Counted from the first letter of the stretch, positions 29,288-39,159 are shown. The stretch: 64,000 nucleotides of DNA from Brucella pseudogrignonensis (GCF_032190615.1 NZ_JAVLAT010000002.1:1168001-1232000), one strand, 5' to 3'. A program made the numbers and translations. The notes: generated by a model not told the origin, from the sequence alone.

Positions 29288-30148
29288 ATGGCAAGCCAGG
29301 CTCTTAAAGAGAGCACCAGCGTTCAAGAAGAAGACGTAATGATTACTAGACCTTTAGCCGGAATTAGAACTGCAATCGGGGATATTTCGGATGCGCTGGT
29401 CGCGTATCGTATTGCGATGATTTTTGGGTGGCAGGATGTCGCTCAACGTTATCGACGCTCCCGACTCGGGGCTTTCTGGCTCACCATCAATATGGCAGTG
29501 TATATTGGTGCGCTGGGAATGATTTTCGGGACACTTTTTCGATCAAATATACCCGAATATCTGCCTCATATCTGTTCAGGGGTTATTGTTTGGGGTCTGA
29601 TTTCCTCATCGCTATCTGAAGGATGCACCACATTCAGTGGGGCGTCAGGTATAATACTCCAAGTAAAACTACCTTTTTTTACACATATTTTGCGCACATT
29701 ATGGAAGAATATAATCGTATTTTTCCATAATATACTGATTTTTCCTGTACTTTACCTCATTCTAGGACAGAGTTTTAATTTTTATGTTCTCTTAATAGCG
29801 CCAGGTCTGTTTCTCGTATGTTTGAACCTAGCTTGGGTCATGCTAATTTTGGCAACACTTTGTTGCCGTTTTCGCGACATGACACAGATTGTAACCAACA
29901 TTCTCCAAATTTGCTTTTATCTAACCCCCATTATCTGGACAGTTAAAATTCTACCGGAAAGCGCGTCCAGGTTAATTTTTGAACTAAACCCCTTCTACCA
30001 CTTGCTGCAGCTCATTCGCGCGCCTTTATTTGGTGCCCCCCCGGCCATTGCTAGTTGGCTGTTTGCAATCGGCCTCGCGATCATAGGTTGGTTGCTCGCG
30101 CTTGTGTTTTTCGGTAAATATCGCTGGCGTATTCCATATTGGCTATAA
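29288..30148 (+). CDS. wzm: ABC-2 polysaccharide exporter permease (Wzm)
   Basis: Inner-membrane permease of 286 residues with about six spans, which moves the finished undecaprenol-linked polysaccharide to the periplasm. The amphipathic N-terminal part WQDVAQRYRRSRLGAFWLTI is the usual start of Wzm/KpsM-like ABC2 permeases, and a PFYHLLQLIRAPLFG segment lies near the end. The first nucleotide after its stop is followed at once by the ATPase ATG at 30150. The gene is AT-rich compared with the core chromosome. Confidence 0.92.
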   Translation: MASQALKESTSVQEEDVMITRPLAGIRTAIGDISDALVAYRIAMIFGWQDVAQRYRRSRLGAFWLTINMAVYIGALGMIFGTLFRSNIPEYLPHICSGVIVWGLISSSLSEGCTTFSGASGIILQVKLPFFTHILRTLWKNIIVFFHNILIFPVLYLILGQSFNFYVLLIAPGLFLVCLNLAWVMLILATLCCRFRDMTQIVTNILQICFYLTPIIWTVKILPESASRLIFELNPFYHLLQLIRAPLFGAPPAIASWLFAIGLAIIGWLLALVFFGKYRWRIPYWL

Positions 30149-30149
30149 G

Positions 30150-30890
30150 ATGAGTTTGATAAAACTTGAAAATGTTAGCGTTGAGTTTCCGATTTACAAC
30201 GCTTCGAACCGATCCTTAAAGAACAGAGTACTCAACATCGCCACGGGTGGCAGCGTCGAGCGCCGTGGCGATGGATTAGTCATCGTCCGGGGACTGGAAA
30301 ATATCTCTATCACCTTACGTGACAGCGACAGGGTTGGTCTCATAGGCCATAATGGTTCCGGGAAAACAACTTTGCTTCGCGTTCTTTCAGGAATTTATAC
30401 CCCAACCCAAGGGCACGCCATCATTCAAGGCAAATGTGTCTCTCTCATCAATATCAACTTGGGGATTGACCCGGAAGCTACAGGTCGTGAAAACATTCGC
30501 CTACGTTCTGCAATGATGGGCATTCACCCCAAGCAACTCGCACAGAACATTAAAGAAATTGAGGAATTTTCCGGATTAGGTGATTTTCTCGATGTTCCTT
30601 TTCGCACTTACTCGTCCGGTATGAAGATGCGATTGGCCTTTGCCACATCAACGGCAGTACGCCCTGAAATTCTGATTATGGATGAATGGCTCTCCACGGG
30701 CGACGAAGATTTTAAAGAGCGCGCCAACCACCGTATGAAGGAATTAGTTGATTCAACACATATTCTTGTCCTTGCGAGCCATTCCAAGGCTCTATTAGCG
30801 AAAAACTGCAATAGAATTATTTGGCTGGAACATGGGAAGGTCAAGATGGATGGAAGCCCACAGGAGATTCTTCCTGCCTATTTTGGATAG
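30150..30890 (+). CDS. wzt: ABC polysaccharide exporter ATPase (Wzt), short form
   Basis: Energises the Wzm permease. 246 residues from the ATG at 30150. Walker A GHNGSGKTT, signature TYSSGMKMRLAFATS and Walker B ILIMDEWLSTGD are present, with the characteristic GRENIRLRSAMMG region. There is no C-terminal carbohydrate-binding domain, which in E. coli O8/O9a-type Wzt recognises a capped chain end. Export is therefore probably independent of a cap recognised by Wzt, as in systems that export chains as they grow. An IS3 element lies immediately downstream. Confidence 0.92.
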   Translation: MSLIKLENVSVEFPIYNASNRSLKNRVLNIATGGSVERRGDGLVIVRGLENISITLRDSDRVGLIGHNGSGKTTLLRVLSGIYTPTQGHAIIQGKCVSLININLGIDPEATGRENIRLRSAMMGIHPKQLAQNIKEIEEFSGLGDFLDVPFRTYSSGMKMRLAFATSTAVRPEILIMDEWLSTGDEDFKERANHRMKELVDSTHILVLASHSKALLAKNCNRIIWLEHGKVKMDGSPQEILPAYFG

Positions 30891-30999
30891 CACCACCTCG
30901 TCGCAATCATCAGACTTAGCGAATGCGCCAACAACTTCAGAAGTGGTTCGGTTTGTCTGAACAGTTTCGGGCGTTTTGCTAAGTGGATTTCCGCCTCGA

Positions 31000-31830
31000 T
31001 TATGCCGCCACCATCATCGGTGCCAGCGCGTTGAAGTAAGCCTGATCCGGCGTCTGCCGGTCAAGAGATGAATGTGGACGTCGAGTATTGTAAAAGTTCA
31101 GATAACGACCGATCCCCGCGCGGGCCTCGGACACGGTCTTGTAGGCGTGGAGGTAGACCTCTTCGTATTTGATCGACCGCCAAAGCCGTTCGACGAAGAC
31201 ATTGTCCCGCCACGCGCCCTTGCCGTCCATCGAGATCGCAATCTCAGCTTTCTTCAGCACCGCCGTGAAGTCGATGGATGTGAACTGCGATCCCTGATCG
31301 GTGTTGAATATGTCCGGCTTTCCATAGCGAGCCAGCGCTTCCTCGACCGCTTCGATACAGAAGTCCGCCTTCATCGTGATCGATAATCGCCACGACAGAA
31401 CCCGACGGCTGAACCAGTCCACGACGGCGCAGAGATAGACAAAACCACGCGCCATGGGGATATAGGTCAGGTCCATCGCCCATACCTGATTGGGCTGGGT
31501 AACCGCCAGCTTGCGCAGGAGGTAGGGATAGATTTTGTGACCTGGCGCTGGTTTTGACGTGTTCGGGCGACGATAGATCGCCTCGATACCCATCTTCTTC
31601 ATCAGCGTGGCGACGTGCAGCCGCCCAGTTTCCAGGCCTTCCCCCTTCAAAAGCCCTTGCAACATCCGACTTCCCGCGAACGGATATTCGAGATGCAGCT
31701 CGTCGATCCGGCGCATCAGGGCAAGATCGCCATCAGATACTGGACGCGGCGAATAGTAGACGCTGCCACGGCTGAAGCCGAGGAGCCTGGCCTGCCTCAC
31801 GACCGACAGCTTGTGCTTGCGGTCGATCAT
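31000..31830 (-). CDS. IS3-family transposase OrfB
   Basis: Integrase-core protein of 276 residues. The DDE residues are visible in VWAMDLTYIPMARGFVYLC (Asp), FNTDQGSQFTSIDF (Asp) and DNVFVERLWRSIKYEEVYL (Glu). An HTH_21-like part precedes the core. The frame overlaps OrfA by 4 nt, so a fused OrfAB by -1 frameshifting is expected as in other IS3 elements. Apparently complete. Confidence 0.93.
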   Translation of the reverse strand: MIDRKHKLSVVRQARLLGFSRGSVYYSPRPVSDGDLALMRRIDELHLEYPFAGSRMLQGLLKGEGLETGRLHVATLMKKMGIEAIYRRPNTSKPAPGHKIYPYLLRKLAVTQPNQVWAMDLTYIPMARGFVYLCAVVDWFSRRVLSWRLSITMKADFCIEAVEEALARYGKPDIFNTDQGSQFTSIDFTAVLKKAEIAISMDGKGAWRDNVFVERLWRSIKYEEVYLHAYKTVSEARAGIGRYLNFYNTRRPHSSLDRQTPDQAYFNALAPMMVAA

Positions 31831-32138
31831 TTCTTTCCGCCCAGCAATCCCGCCTTGCCGAGCGCACCGGACAAAAAATCGTTCTCCAAGGTCAGTTCGC
31901 CGATCTTGGCGTGAAGCGTTTTCACATCGATGCTCGGTCCGGCCGGTTCCGCCTTCGCTTCATCACCGAAAACGCCTGTCGCACCCTCAAGAAGCTGGTC
32001 TTTCCACTGCTTGATCTGATTGGCATGCACGTCGAACTGCTGGGATAATTCCACCAGTGTCTGCTCACCTCGGATCGCAGCAAGCGCCACTTTTGCCTTG
32101 AAAGCCGGGCTGTGGTTCCGGCGCGGTCGTCTCGTCAT
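31827..32138 (-). CDS. IS3-family transposase OrfA
   Basis: DNA-binding partner of OrfB. About 103 residues from the ATG at 32138 (MTRRPRRNHSPAFKAKVALA). The N-terminal helix-turn-helix covers about 10-55, with LSQQFDVHANQIKQWKDQLL, and a leucine-zipper-like coiled coil is near the end (VKTLHAKIGELTLENDFL). Confidence 0.92.
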   Translation of the reverse strand: MTRRPRRNHSPAFKAKVALAAIRGEQTLVELSQQFDVHANQIKQWKDQLLEGATGVFGDEAKAEPAGPSIDVKTLHAKIGELTLENDFLSGALGKAGLLGGKK

Positions 32139-32273
32139 GGTATCTCCTGTTCCTGGCATCTAAGCCGAAGTCAGGCAGAAATTCCACTTATCCTAGCTGT
32201 GCAGATTTCCCGAGCCACCTCTGAATGTGGGCATCGGCTATTGTACAACAGGGCAACGGAACACCCACAGTGC

Positions 32274-33437
32274 TCAATCCTCGCCATAAAGATCACGCGT
32301 ATATACTTTCGGCAGTACATCCTGCAAATCTACCGTCAATCTATTAGCGACGATCACGTCGGATATTTTCTTGAAGCTATCTAATTCGGTGATCACTCTT
32401 GACCCGAAAAATTGATCGTCCTTTAACACCGGTTCATAGACAACAACCTCTATGCCTTTTGCTTTTATGCGTTTCATAATGCCTTGAATGCTAGAAAAGC
32501 GGAAGTTGTCTGAACCAGCTTTCATGATCAACCGATAAATACCAACAGTCTTTGGCATTCGCCTTAGGATATCACCAGCAATAAAATCTTTGCGAGTAGA
32601 ATTGGTCGCAACGATAGCCTGAATAAGATTTTGTGGGACATCGCTATAATTGGCGAGAAGCTGCTTCGTATCTTTGGGTAAACAATAGCCACCATATCCG
32701 AAAGATGGATTATTGTAGTGCTGGCCAATACGTGGGTCAAGGCCAACTCCCTCAATGATCTGACGTGAATCGAGATTATGCGTGACCGCATAGGTATCCA
32801 GTTCGTTAAAATAGGCGACACGCATGGCGAGATAAGTATTCGCGAAAAGCTTAATTGCTTCCGCTTCTGTCGGACCGGTCAAAAGAACAGGCACGTCTTT
32901 TTTCTTGGCGCCCTCTACCAGTAGGGCCGCAAATTTCTCCGCACGCGCCGACTTTTCACCAACTACAATACGTGATGGATAAAGATTGTCATACAAGGCA
33001 CTGCCCTCACGCAGAAATTCAGGCGAAAAGATAATTCGTTTGTTTAGGCGCTGGGAAATACTCTCGGTGAACCCCACAGGCACTGTTGATTTCACAATGA
33101 TGGTGGCATCAGGGTTAATGTTGATAACGTCACGAATTACAGCTTCAACCGAACTTGTGTTGAAGAAATTAGCTTGCGAATCATAATCTGTCGGCGTGGC
33201 GACAATGACGAAACTAGCCCCTTCATAGGCCTCGCGCTTATTGGTCGTTGCGCGCAGATTCAGCAACTTGTTTTGAAGATAATCCTGCGCTTCGGTGTCA
33301 ATGATCGGTGCCTGTCGCGCGTTGATCATCTTGACCTTGTCCTCGGAAATATCCAAGGCAACGACCTCATGATGCTGAGCTAATAAAATAGCATTGGAAA
33401 GCCCGACGTAACCAATACCTGTGACCACGATTTTCAA
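32274..33437 (-). CDS. ugd: UDP-glucose 6-dehydrogenase
   Basis: Oxidises UDP-glucose to UDP-glucuronate with two NAD+, giving an acidic sugar donor for the polysaccharide. The 387-residue protein begins [20 protein letters not shown] (NAD motif), then [28 protein letters not shown], and the catalytic Cys motif [14 protein letters not shown] near residue 253. Single gene, on the strand opposite to its neighbour glycosyltransferase, with a 414-nt shared upstream gap. Confidence 0.95.
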   Translation of the reverse strand: MKIVVTGIGYVGLSNAILLAQHHEVVALDISEDKVKMINARQAPIIDTEAQDYLQNKLLNLRATTNKREAYEGASFVIVATPTDYDSQANFFNTSSVEAVIRDVININPDATIIVKSTVPVGFTESISQRLNKRIIFSPEFLREGSALYDNLYPSRIVVGEKSARAEKFAALLVEGAKKKDVPVLLTGPTEAEAIKLFANTYLAMRVAYFNELDTYAVTHNLDSRQIIEGVGLDPRIGQHYNNPSFGYGGYCLPKDTKQLLANYSDVPQNLIQAIVATNSTRKDFIAGDILRRMPKTVGIYRLIMKAGSDNFRFSSIQGIMKRIKAKGIEVVVYEPVLKDDQFFGSRVITELDSFKKISDVIVANRLTVDLQDVLPKVYTRDLYGED

Positions 33438-33851
33438 TTGCCATCTCTCTAAGTTATCGAAGCGTTTTCAGTTTTTGAGGTATACCATCCAATACATTAA
33501 TCTAACGTCAAAACATTATTTACGCATTTATGCACCGGCCCCTCATTTTAAAAAGTGCAGATACCCCTACCTAACTTCGTCACACCAGCCAATAGCGTTA
33601 GCTCGTAAACTCGCTTTATAAGACATTTGTACTGTTTATTCGAGCATCAATTTGCCATATTCTCCGTTGTAAATTCAATAGACGAAAGCTACCATCTAGG
33701 CTAAAATTAAGGAGAAAAATTAATTGGATAATTAAAATTATCACATATGCAATCCCTGTTTTTCTTGTACATAAGAGAATTAATTTGTATTTTACTACCT
33801 AATAAAGATTTTATAAGTATAATTATGGTATAAATAGTAATGGTCTAAAAA
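33438..33851. promoter_or_regulatory. AT-rich divergent promoter region
   Basis: Gene-free gap between ugd (leftward) and the 998-residue glycosyltransferase (rightward). From about 33640 onward it is very AT-rich, consistent with promoters and with foreign DNA. No specific operator or -35/-10 pair is convincing enough to place. Confidence 0.4.
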
Positions 33852-36848
33852 ATGAAAAAGAAAAATTTGAGCCAAATGTATAATGAACACTCAGGAAAGG
33901 TTTCTGACAAATGGACAATATATCTCAAAAAATATGATCATATTTTTACAAATTCTAGAAGAGAAAACGTAAGATTATTAGAAATTGGAATCCAGAACGG
34001 CGGCTCACTGGAAATATGGAGTCGCTATTTCGCAAAGGGCGAGATTTTCGTTGGTTGCGATATTAATGAATGCTGCCGCAATCTCAACTATATAGATGAT
34101 CGCATTCATGTGGTCGTCGGTGACGCCAATTCGGAGAAAACCTATCAATCCGTAACCGCACTGTCGAAGAGTTTTGATATTATTATAGACGATGGGTCGC
34201 ATAAATCCTCTGACATAATAAAATCTTTTTCGCTTTATTTTAAGAATATAGTGAACGGTGGTATCTATATCGTTGAAGATCTTCATTGTAGCTATTGGAA
34301 GGATTTCGAAGGTGGTTTATTCCATCCCCACTCCTCAATATCTTTCTTCAAAAATCTAGTTGATATTATCAATCATGAACATTGGGGCGTCGCAAAGTCG
34401 CGCAAGTCACTGTTTGATGGATTCATAAACAAATATGAATTAAATCTAGATGAGGAAGCGCTAGCTTCAATTCATTCGATAGAGTTCGTCAACTCTATGT
34501 GCGTCATATACAAAAAATCTGCCGAAAATAACACTTTAGGTAAGCGTATTATCCTTGGAAAAACTGCAACTGTAGCTCCTAACATTCTAGAAAGACATGG
34601 TGAGATTCAGCTCAAAACCGACCAGAGTGACAATGAATGGACCGCGCGAGCATCACCAATACATGAAGAACTCGCTGAGAAACTCGCGGAAGTCAGGAGC
34701 GTACATGTTGAAGTTCGGAAAGTACGCAGTGAGCTAGAAAGTGCGAAAATGCGTGCCGTTGAGGCAGAGGACTGCATTAAAGATCTTCAGAGGAAAATTA
34801 CAACCACGGAAGATGTCCGCGACGAAATACAAAAGAAACTGTCCAAATCAGAACATACTAAGTTTATACTTAAGAATAAGTTGAATGAATCAAAAAATAA
34901 ATTTAATAGAAATTTAGAACACCTTGAAGCTATACAAATGTCGACGAGTTGGCGAATGACATCACCTTATCGTCGGATTGGTCATTTTTTAAAACAGATC
35001 AAGCAACTCTGCAATGATTTCCGAGAGGCCGTGCATAAAAGAGGCGGACTCGCGGCTTCCAGCCAACTGGCTTTTTCCGCATTTAAGCGAAAGGGCTGGC
35101 GAGGTACACGGGAGCGGCTGTTCCAAATCGCATCCGAGACGAAAGGCTACCCGGAGTGGCTCCTGCGTTATAGCACTATAACTCCAGATTTGCGTGCTCG
35201 GATCAGAACTATGATCGGTGAAATGGACCAGCCCCCGATGATCTCAATCATTATGCCGGTCTATAATCCCGATCTTGATTGGCTCAAAGAAGCGGTTGAA
35301 TCGGTCAAGCAGCAATTGTATCCTCACTGGCAGTTGTGTATTGCGGATGATTGTTCAAGCGACCCTAAAGTGCGGTCTGCCCTTCAAAATATGCAAAACA
35401 ATGATTCGCGTATCAATGTCGTATTGCGGGAAACAAGCGGCCACATAGCAGAAGCGTCAAACAGCGCAGTTTCTTTGGCTGATGGCACGTTTTTGGCCTT
35501 GATGGGTCAGGATGATCTGTTGTCCGAAGACGCCTTGTTTCATATTGCCCGCGTCATCGATATGTATCCTGATGCTGCGCTAATCTATTCCGACGAGGAC
35601 AAGTTCGACGCCTCAGGGGCGCACTTCGATCCACATTTCAAGAGCGATTGGAACCCTGATTTATTTCTATCTTGCAACATGGTCAGTCATCTCGGTGTCT
35701 ATCGCAAAGACATTTTCAATCTACTTGGCGGCTTCCGTTCGGACTATAATGGATCTCAAGATTACGATTTAGCACTGCGCTTCATTGAGTTGCTGCGTTC
35801 AGAGCAGATTTTACATATTCCACACGTACTTTATCATTGGCGTGCTAGCGGCCAAAGCACGGCATGGTCGTATGATAACAAGGATAATATCATCAAAGCA
35901 GGACGACGTGCGCTGGAGGACCATCTTAAGCGCCAGAATATAACGGCAGATGTGCAGCATACTGCGCATGGCTTTCGGGTCAGCTATGCCCTGCCAAACC
36001 CAGCACCTATGATCAGCCTCATTATCCCTACCCGCAATTCGTTTCAACTTTTACACCAATGCATTTCAAGCATTCTTGAGCGGACTACTTACCAAAATTA
36101 TGAAATAATCATCATCGACAACAATACTGATGACCCGGATACGCTATCTTATCTGAAAAAACTGGCGAAAGAGAAACAGATCAAAATCGTACGCGATGAG
36201 CGACCGTTCAATTATTCCGCATTGAACAATGCGGCAGTTAAACTTGCCGAGGGAGAATTCATCGGCTTGGTTAATAACGATATCGAAGTAATCACGCCCG
36301 GCTGGCTTGAAGAAATGCTCTCTCTCGCAGCCTTGCCCGGAGTTGGTGCAGTTGGCGCACGTCTTTGGTATCCAAACGATACGCTTCAGCATGGAGGGGT
36401 CATCGTTGGTCTTGGTGGAGTCGCCTGTCATGCCCATCGATGCCTACCGCAGGGGCAGCCGGGCTACTTCGCTCGCGCAGAACTCATTCAGACAATGACG
36501 GCCGTTACAGCAGCATGTTTGGTTATCCGAAAAAGTAGCTTCGAGGCAGTCGGAGGCTTGAACGAAAACGATCTGGCTGTAGCTTTCAATGATGTTGATT
36601 TGTGTTTGAAACTACGCGAAGCGGGCTATCGCAATATCTGGACCCCATATGCCGAACTATATCATCATGAATCCGCTTCTCGGGGACTGGAGGATAACAT
36701 GGAAAAGATACAACGCTTTCAAAGCGAGATTGATTACATGAGGAAGCGCTGGAACACTGATACATTCGCTGATCCTGCCTATAATCCCAATCTGACACTG
36801 AACGCTGAAGATTTTTCTCTCGCATGGCCACCAAGAGTGAAGTTGTGA
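33852..36848 (+). CDS. Methyltransferase-coiled coil-GT2-GT2 fusion protein
   Basis: A 998-residue multidomain polysaccharide enzyme. The N-terminal part (about 1-210) resembles class I SAM methyltransferases of the Methyltransf_24/TylF kind: LLEIGIQNGGSLEIWSRYF (residues 42-60), VGCDI, DIIIDDGSHKSSD, GGIYIVEDLH. A charged coiled coil follows (about 265-365). Two GT-A domains then begin at residues 463 (MISIIMPVYNPD, with VADDCSS-like and SDEDKFD motifs) and 720 (MISLIIPTRNS, with NNDIEV and AFNDVDLCLKLREAGYR). The coiled coil may set the spacing between methylation and sugar transfer, as in chain-length-controlling enzymes, but this is inference. The first ~200 codons are more AT-rich than the rest, which hints at a fusion. 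Confidence 0.85.
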   Translation: MKKKNLSQMYNEHSGKVSDKWTIYLKKYDHIFTNSRRENVRLLEIGIQNGGSLEIWSRYFAKGEIFVGCDINECCRNLNYIDDRIHVVVGDANSEKTYQSVTALSKSFDIIIDDGSHKSSDIIKSFSLYFKNIVNGGIYIVEDLHCSYWKDFEGGLFHPHSSISFFKNLVDIINHEHWGVAKSRKSLFDGFINKYELNLDEEALASIHSIEFVNSMCVIYKKSAENNTLGKRIILGKTATVAPNILERHGEIQLKTDQSDNEWTARASPIHEELAEKLAEVRSVHVEVRKVRSELESAKMRAVEAEDCIKDLQRKITTTEDVRDEIQKKLSKSEHTKFILKNKLNESKNKFNRNLEHLEAIQMSTSWRMTSPYRRIGHFLKQIKQLCNDFREAVHKRGGLAASSQLAFSAFKRKGWRGTRERLFQIASETKGYPEWLLRYSTITPDLRARIRTMIGEMDQPPMISIIMPVYNPDLDWLKEAVESVKQQLYPHWQLCIADDCSSDPKVRSALQNMQNNDSRINVVLRETSGHIAEASNSAVSLADGTFLALMGQDDLLSEDALFHIARVIDMYPDAALIYSDEDKFDASGAHFDPHFKSDWNPDLFLSCNMVSHLGVYRKDIFNLLGGFRSDYNGSQDYDLALRFIELLRSEQILHIPHVLYHWRASGQSTAWSYDNKDNIIKAGRRALEDHLKRQNITADVQHTAHGFRVSYALPNPAPMISLIIPTRNSFQLLHQCISSILERTTYQNYEIIIIDNNTDDPDTLSYLKKLAKEKQIKIVRDERPFNYSALNNAAVKLAEGEFIGLVNNDIEVITPGWLEEMLSLAALPGVGAVGARLWYPNDTLQHGGVIVGLGGVACHAHRCLPQGQPGYFARAELIQTMTAVTAACLVIRKSSFEAVGGLNENDLAVAFNDVDLCLKLREAGYRNIWTPYAELYHHESASRGLEDNMEKIQRFQSEIDYMRKRWNTDTFADPAYNPNLTLNAEDFSLAWPPRVKL

Positions 36849-37264
36849 CTTGTGGGAACTAGGTAGGCCCAGTATTCAGGCTTTTCCTAGCCTCAACCAG
36901 CTTACCCATCGACCATGTGTTAATTTGGATTTGTTCGAGACACTTATTGAACACGGTTTGATATTGAACTGCACCCCATTTCGACCGGAAAAGTCGGCAT
37001 AAGCAGAAAGGCTCTAAATCAAGCTAGCCGACTTTTCCGGTGAAATGGGGAGCACTCCACCAGTCTTTTGATTTTTGTCTATTTAATCAACCGGACATTT
37101 AGTTATCTTTATCATTGATGCCATAGTCGGCTGATTGCCCCTCCATGGAGTTACCCAGTAAAAGCCGGACTTTTTAGGTTTTTAAGGGGCAACTCCAGAA
37201 AGTACAATAAGATACGAAGTGTCTGCCCAAAGATAGGTGGCACTCGAAATTGGAAGCAGGGCAG
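36849..37264. repeat. Gap with two inverted-repeat remnants
   Basis: No gene seen. First structure: 36974-36998 and 37027-37050 are near-perfect inverted repeats (CCCCATTTC, then ACCGGAAAAGTCGGC; the left arm has one extra G) around a 28-nt spacer. The outer bases TGC and GCA also pair. Second structure: 37146-37156 (TGGAGTTACCC) and 37187-37197 (GGGCAACTCCA) around a 30-nt spacer. Both look like paired ends of insertion sequences whose interior has been lost; the first could also act as a transcription terminator for the gene ending at 36848. Confidence 0.65.
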
Positions 37265-38182
37265 TTAAAAATGAATGCCTGACAACATCTGTGTTAACCC
37301 CTCAATAAACGTCGTCTGCGGATGCCAATCAAGCATGCGCCTTGCCTTAGCGATATCGAGTTGGTTGATATCAACATCGGTACGACGTTTCTCCACGAAT
37401 TCGCGTCTAAACCCCACTCCTAGAACTGTCTCCATCGAATCTAGGACTTCCAGAACTGATCGGGATTCTCCACTGCCGATATTAAATACCTGTTGCTGTG
37501 GACCGGAGACATCAATAGCCGCAACGCAGGCATCAACGACATCGTCGACAAAAACGTAGTCGCGTCGTGCTAGCCCATCACCAATAATCTGAATAGCTTC
37601 ATCACGGCCATGATGTTCAAGAACGGAGGGGATCAGCCCTTGTCCTTTGCGGTAGGTCTGACCAGGTCCATAGGCATTCGCAACCCTTAAGATCACATAG
37701 TCCAGACCGCTCACATACCCCTGCATTTGCAAATACTTCTCGGTAGTGAGTTTAGTGAGTCCGTGTGAACTAATAGGATTGGTCGGATGGTCTTCTGGTA
37801 TGGGGCAAATTCGGGTAGGTCCATACACTGTCCCACCCGAAGATACAAAAATATAGCGCTTCACACCCGCTGCGATACAGCTATTCATGAACTCAATGTG
37901 GGGAATGATGTTGGAGGTCACATCAGCGATCATGTAGTGGTTGCCAAGTCCCGGACTCGACGAACTGATCAGTTGAACCACAGTATTGATACCATCGAGC
38001 GACGACGCCATAGCTAAAGGGTCCATCAGATCGGCGTTAATAATATCAACGTTGCCCTTCCCTAGATCAAGAAGATCGTTATCCGTATGACGTAGAACAG
38101 CACGCACATTGCGACCTTCTCGAGCAAGACGCTCGGTTAGGTGCTTGCCGATGAAGCCACCCGCCCCATAAACTCCAATCAT
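37265..38182 (-). CDS. NAD-dependent sugar epimerase/dehydratase, Tyr to His in active site
   Basis: Extended short-chain dehydrogenase of 305 residues, in the UDP-glucose 4-epimerase (GalE/WbpV-like) group. The N-terminal motif GVYGAGGFIGKHLTERLA binds NAD. VFVSSGG-type Ser (IFVSSGGTVYG) is present at about 113-115. In the catalytic YxxxK position the protein reads ISSHGLTKLTTEK, so residue 140 is His, not Tyr, while Lys144 is kept. Substrate specificity cannot be told. It probably modifies a nucleotide sugar for this locus if active. The DUF1796 gene lies 34 nt upstream on the same strand. Confidence 0.85.
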   Translation of the reverse strand: MIGVYGAGGFIGKHLTERLAREGRNVRAVLRHTDNDLLDLGKGNVDIINADLMDPLAMASSLDGINTVVQLISSSSPGLGNHYMIADVTSNIIPHIEFMNSCIAAGVKRYIFVSSGGTVYGPTRICPIPEDHPTNPISSHGLTKLTTEKYLQMQGYVSGLDYVILRVANAYGPGQTYRKGQGLIPSVLEHHGRDEAIQIIGDGLARRDYVFVDDVVDACVAAIDVSGPQQQVFNIGSGESRSVLEVLDSMETVLGVGFRREFVEKRRTDVDINQLDIAKARRMLDWHPQTTFIEGLTQMLSGIHF

Positions 38183-38216
38183 TTCTTATCCTTAGCCCAA
38201 GCAGTCAGGAATGCTT

Positions 38217-38885
38217 TCATTCGTCTTCGTTCATCGAATCAGAAACCTTGTCAAATCCGGACAAGCGTAGCGCGTCGCGGGCAAGTGGAAAAGATGCCAA
38301 GACGCGATCCCATGACGCAACATGCCCATCTGTAGCGTCGTTCCACGGCGCGAAACGCTTCAAATAACGATTATGGATAAGAGGTATACCCCAATCGGGC
38401 TCCTTGAAAGCCTCCTTCTGTAGAACGACGAATCGAAAATTATCTGCTTTATGAATTTTACTCAGCAGTTGGACCACGGCCTTCGATTTTTCTTGAGCTC
38501 CATCTTCCTCTGTACGGTAGAAATATACCACTGAGTCGCCACTCAGTGCGATACGGTAAAACTTGTCGATCAAATAGCGAAACTTGCTTTGAAGCGATGC
38601 AAAGGTATTTTCGAAAGCCTCACCTTCCCACGGATCACTATCTTTAAAGGGAGAGTGAAGCAGATAATTGTGCGAACTATCGAAGATCAGCCCAGTCCCA
38701 GGGCGAGGTGTGAGATTCTTAAGTTGAAGGGTACCTTCGAAGCTGTCGCTCAGAAGAGAAATGAGAGCGTCAAACTTGGTCACATTCCAACTAAAAAAAC
38801 ACGAACTATCTCGGCCAAGTACACGACGAATCTGAAAGGCCCCCTCACAATTAACCCCTATTGAAAAGTAATAATCAAACTGCAT
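38217..38885 (-). CDS. DUF1796 putative papain-like cysteine peptidase
   Basis: A 222-residue protein of the DUF1796 kind. The N-terminus FSIGVNCEGAFQIRRVLGR has the conserved Cys, followed by SCFFSWNVTKFDALISLL and a His in DSSHNYLLHSPF. Members are often found in polysaccharide and secondary-metabolite loci, but their reaction is unproven. Likely transcribed with the epimerase. Alternative: a sulfotransferase- or methyltransferase-like accessory enzyme; I see no SAM or PAPS motif. Confidence 0.7.
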   Translation of the reverse strand: MQFDYYFSIGVNCEGAFQIRRVLGRDSSCFFSWNVTKFDALISLLSDSFEGTLQLKNLTPRPGTGLIFDSSHNYLLHSPFKDSDPWEGEAFENTFASLQSKFRYLIDKFYRIALSGDSVVYFYRTEEDGAQEKSKAVVQLLSKIHKADNFRFVVLQKEAFKEPDWGIPLIHNRYLKRFAPWNDATDGHVASWDRVLASFPLARDALRLSGFDKVSDSMNEDE

Positions 38886-39159
38886 CTAGCATCTGCCTTC
38901 TCATCCATCTCATTCTGACAAAAGCGTTTTTCACCTCATTTTGGACGGCCCTGCGACAGTAGAGGTATCCTCCAACTAAGGCATGATAAGCTGCAATACT
39001 TGGGTGGCATCCGCTAAAGTCAAAGGTTATGGGGTCTAAGAAAACGAGTCAAGGAAAGTTCAATCCAGGGGAGCAACTCCGCCCAGCGGGCAGTCCCCCC
39101 GGCAATTAACGGGCTTCAAAAGTAGAATTTTCTCGGGCTATATGATCGAGGAGATTTTG

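Larger units (their letters stand above)
30944..32217. mobile_element. IS3-family insertion sequence
   Basis: About 1.27 kb with two overlapping transposase frames on the minus strand. Its ends form imperfect inverted repeats: left TGGTTCGGTTTGTCTGAACA, right (reverse complement) TGGCTCGGGAAATCTGCACA; both continue to a shared TAAGTGGA...TTTC block. The tips are TG...CA as usual for IS3. No 3-4 bp target duplication is evident. It separates wzt from ugd. Confidence 0.85.
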
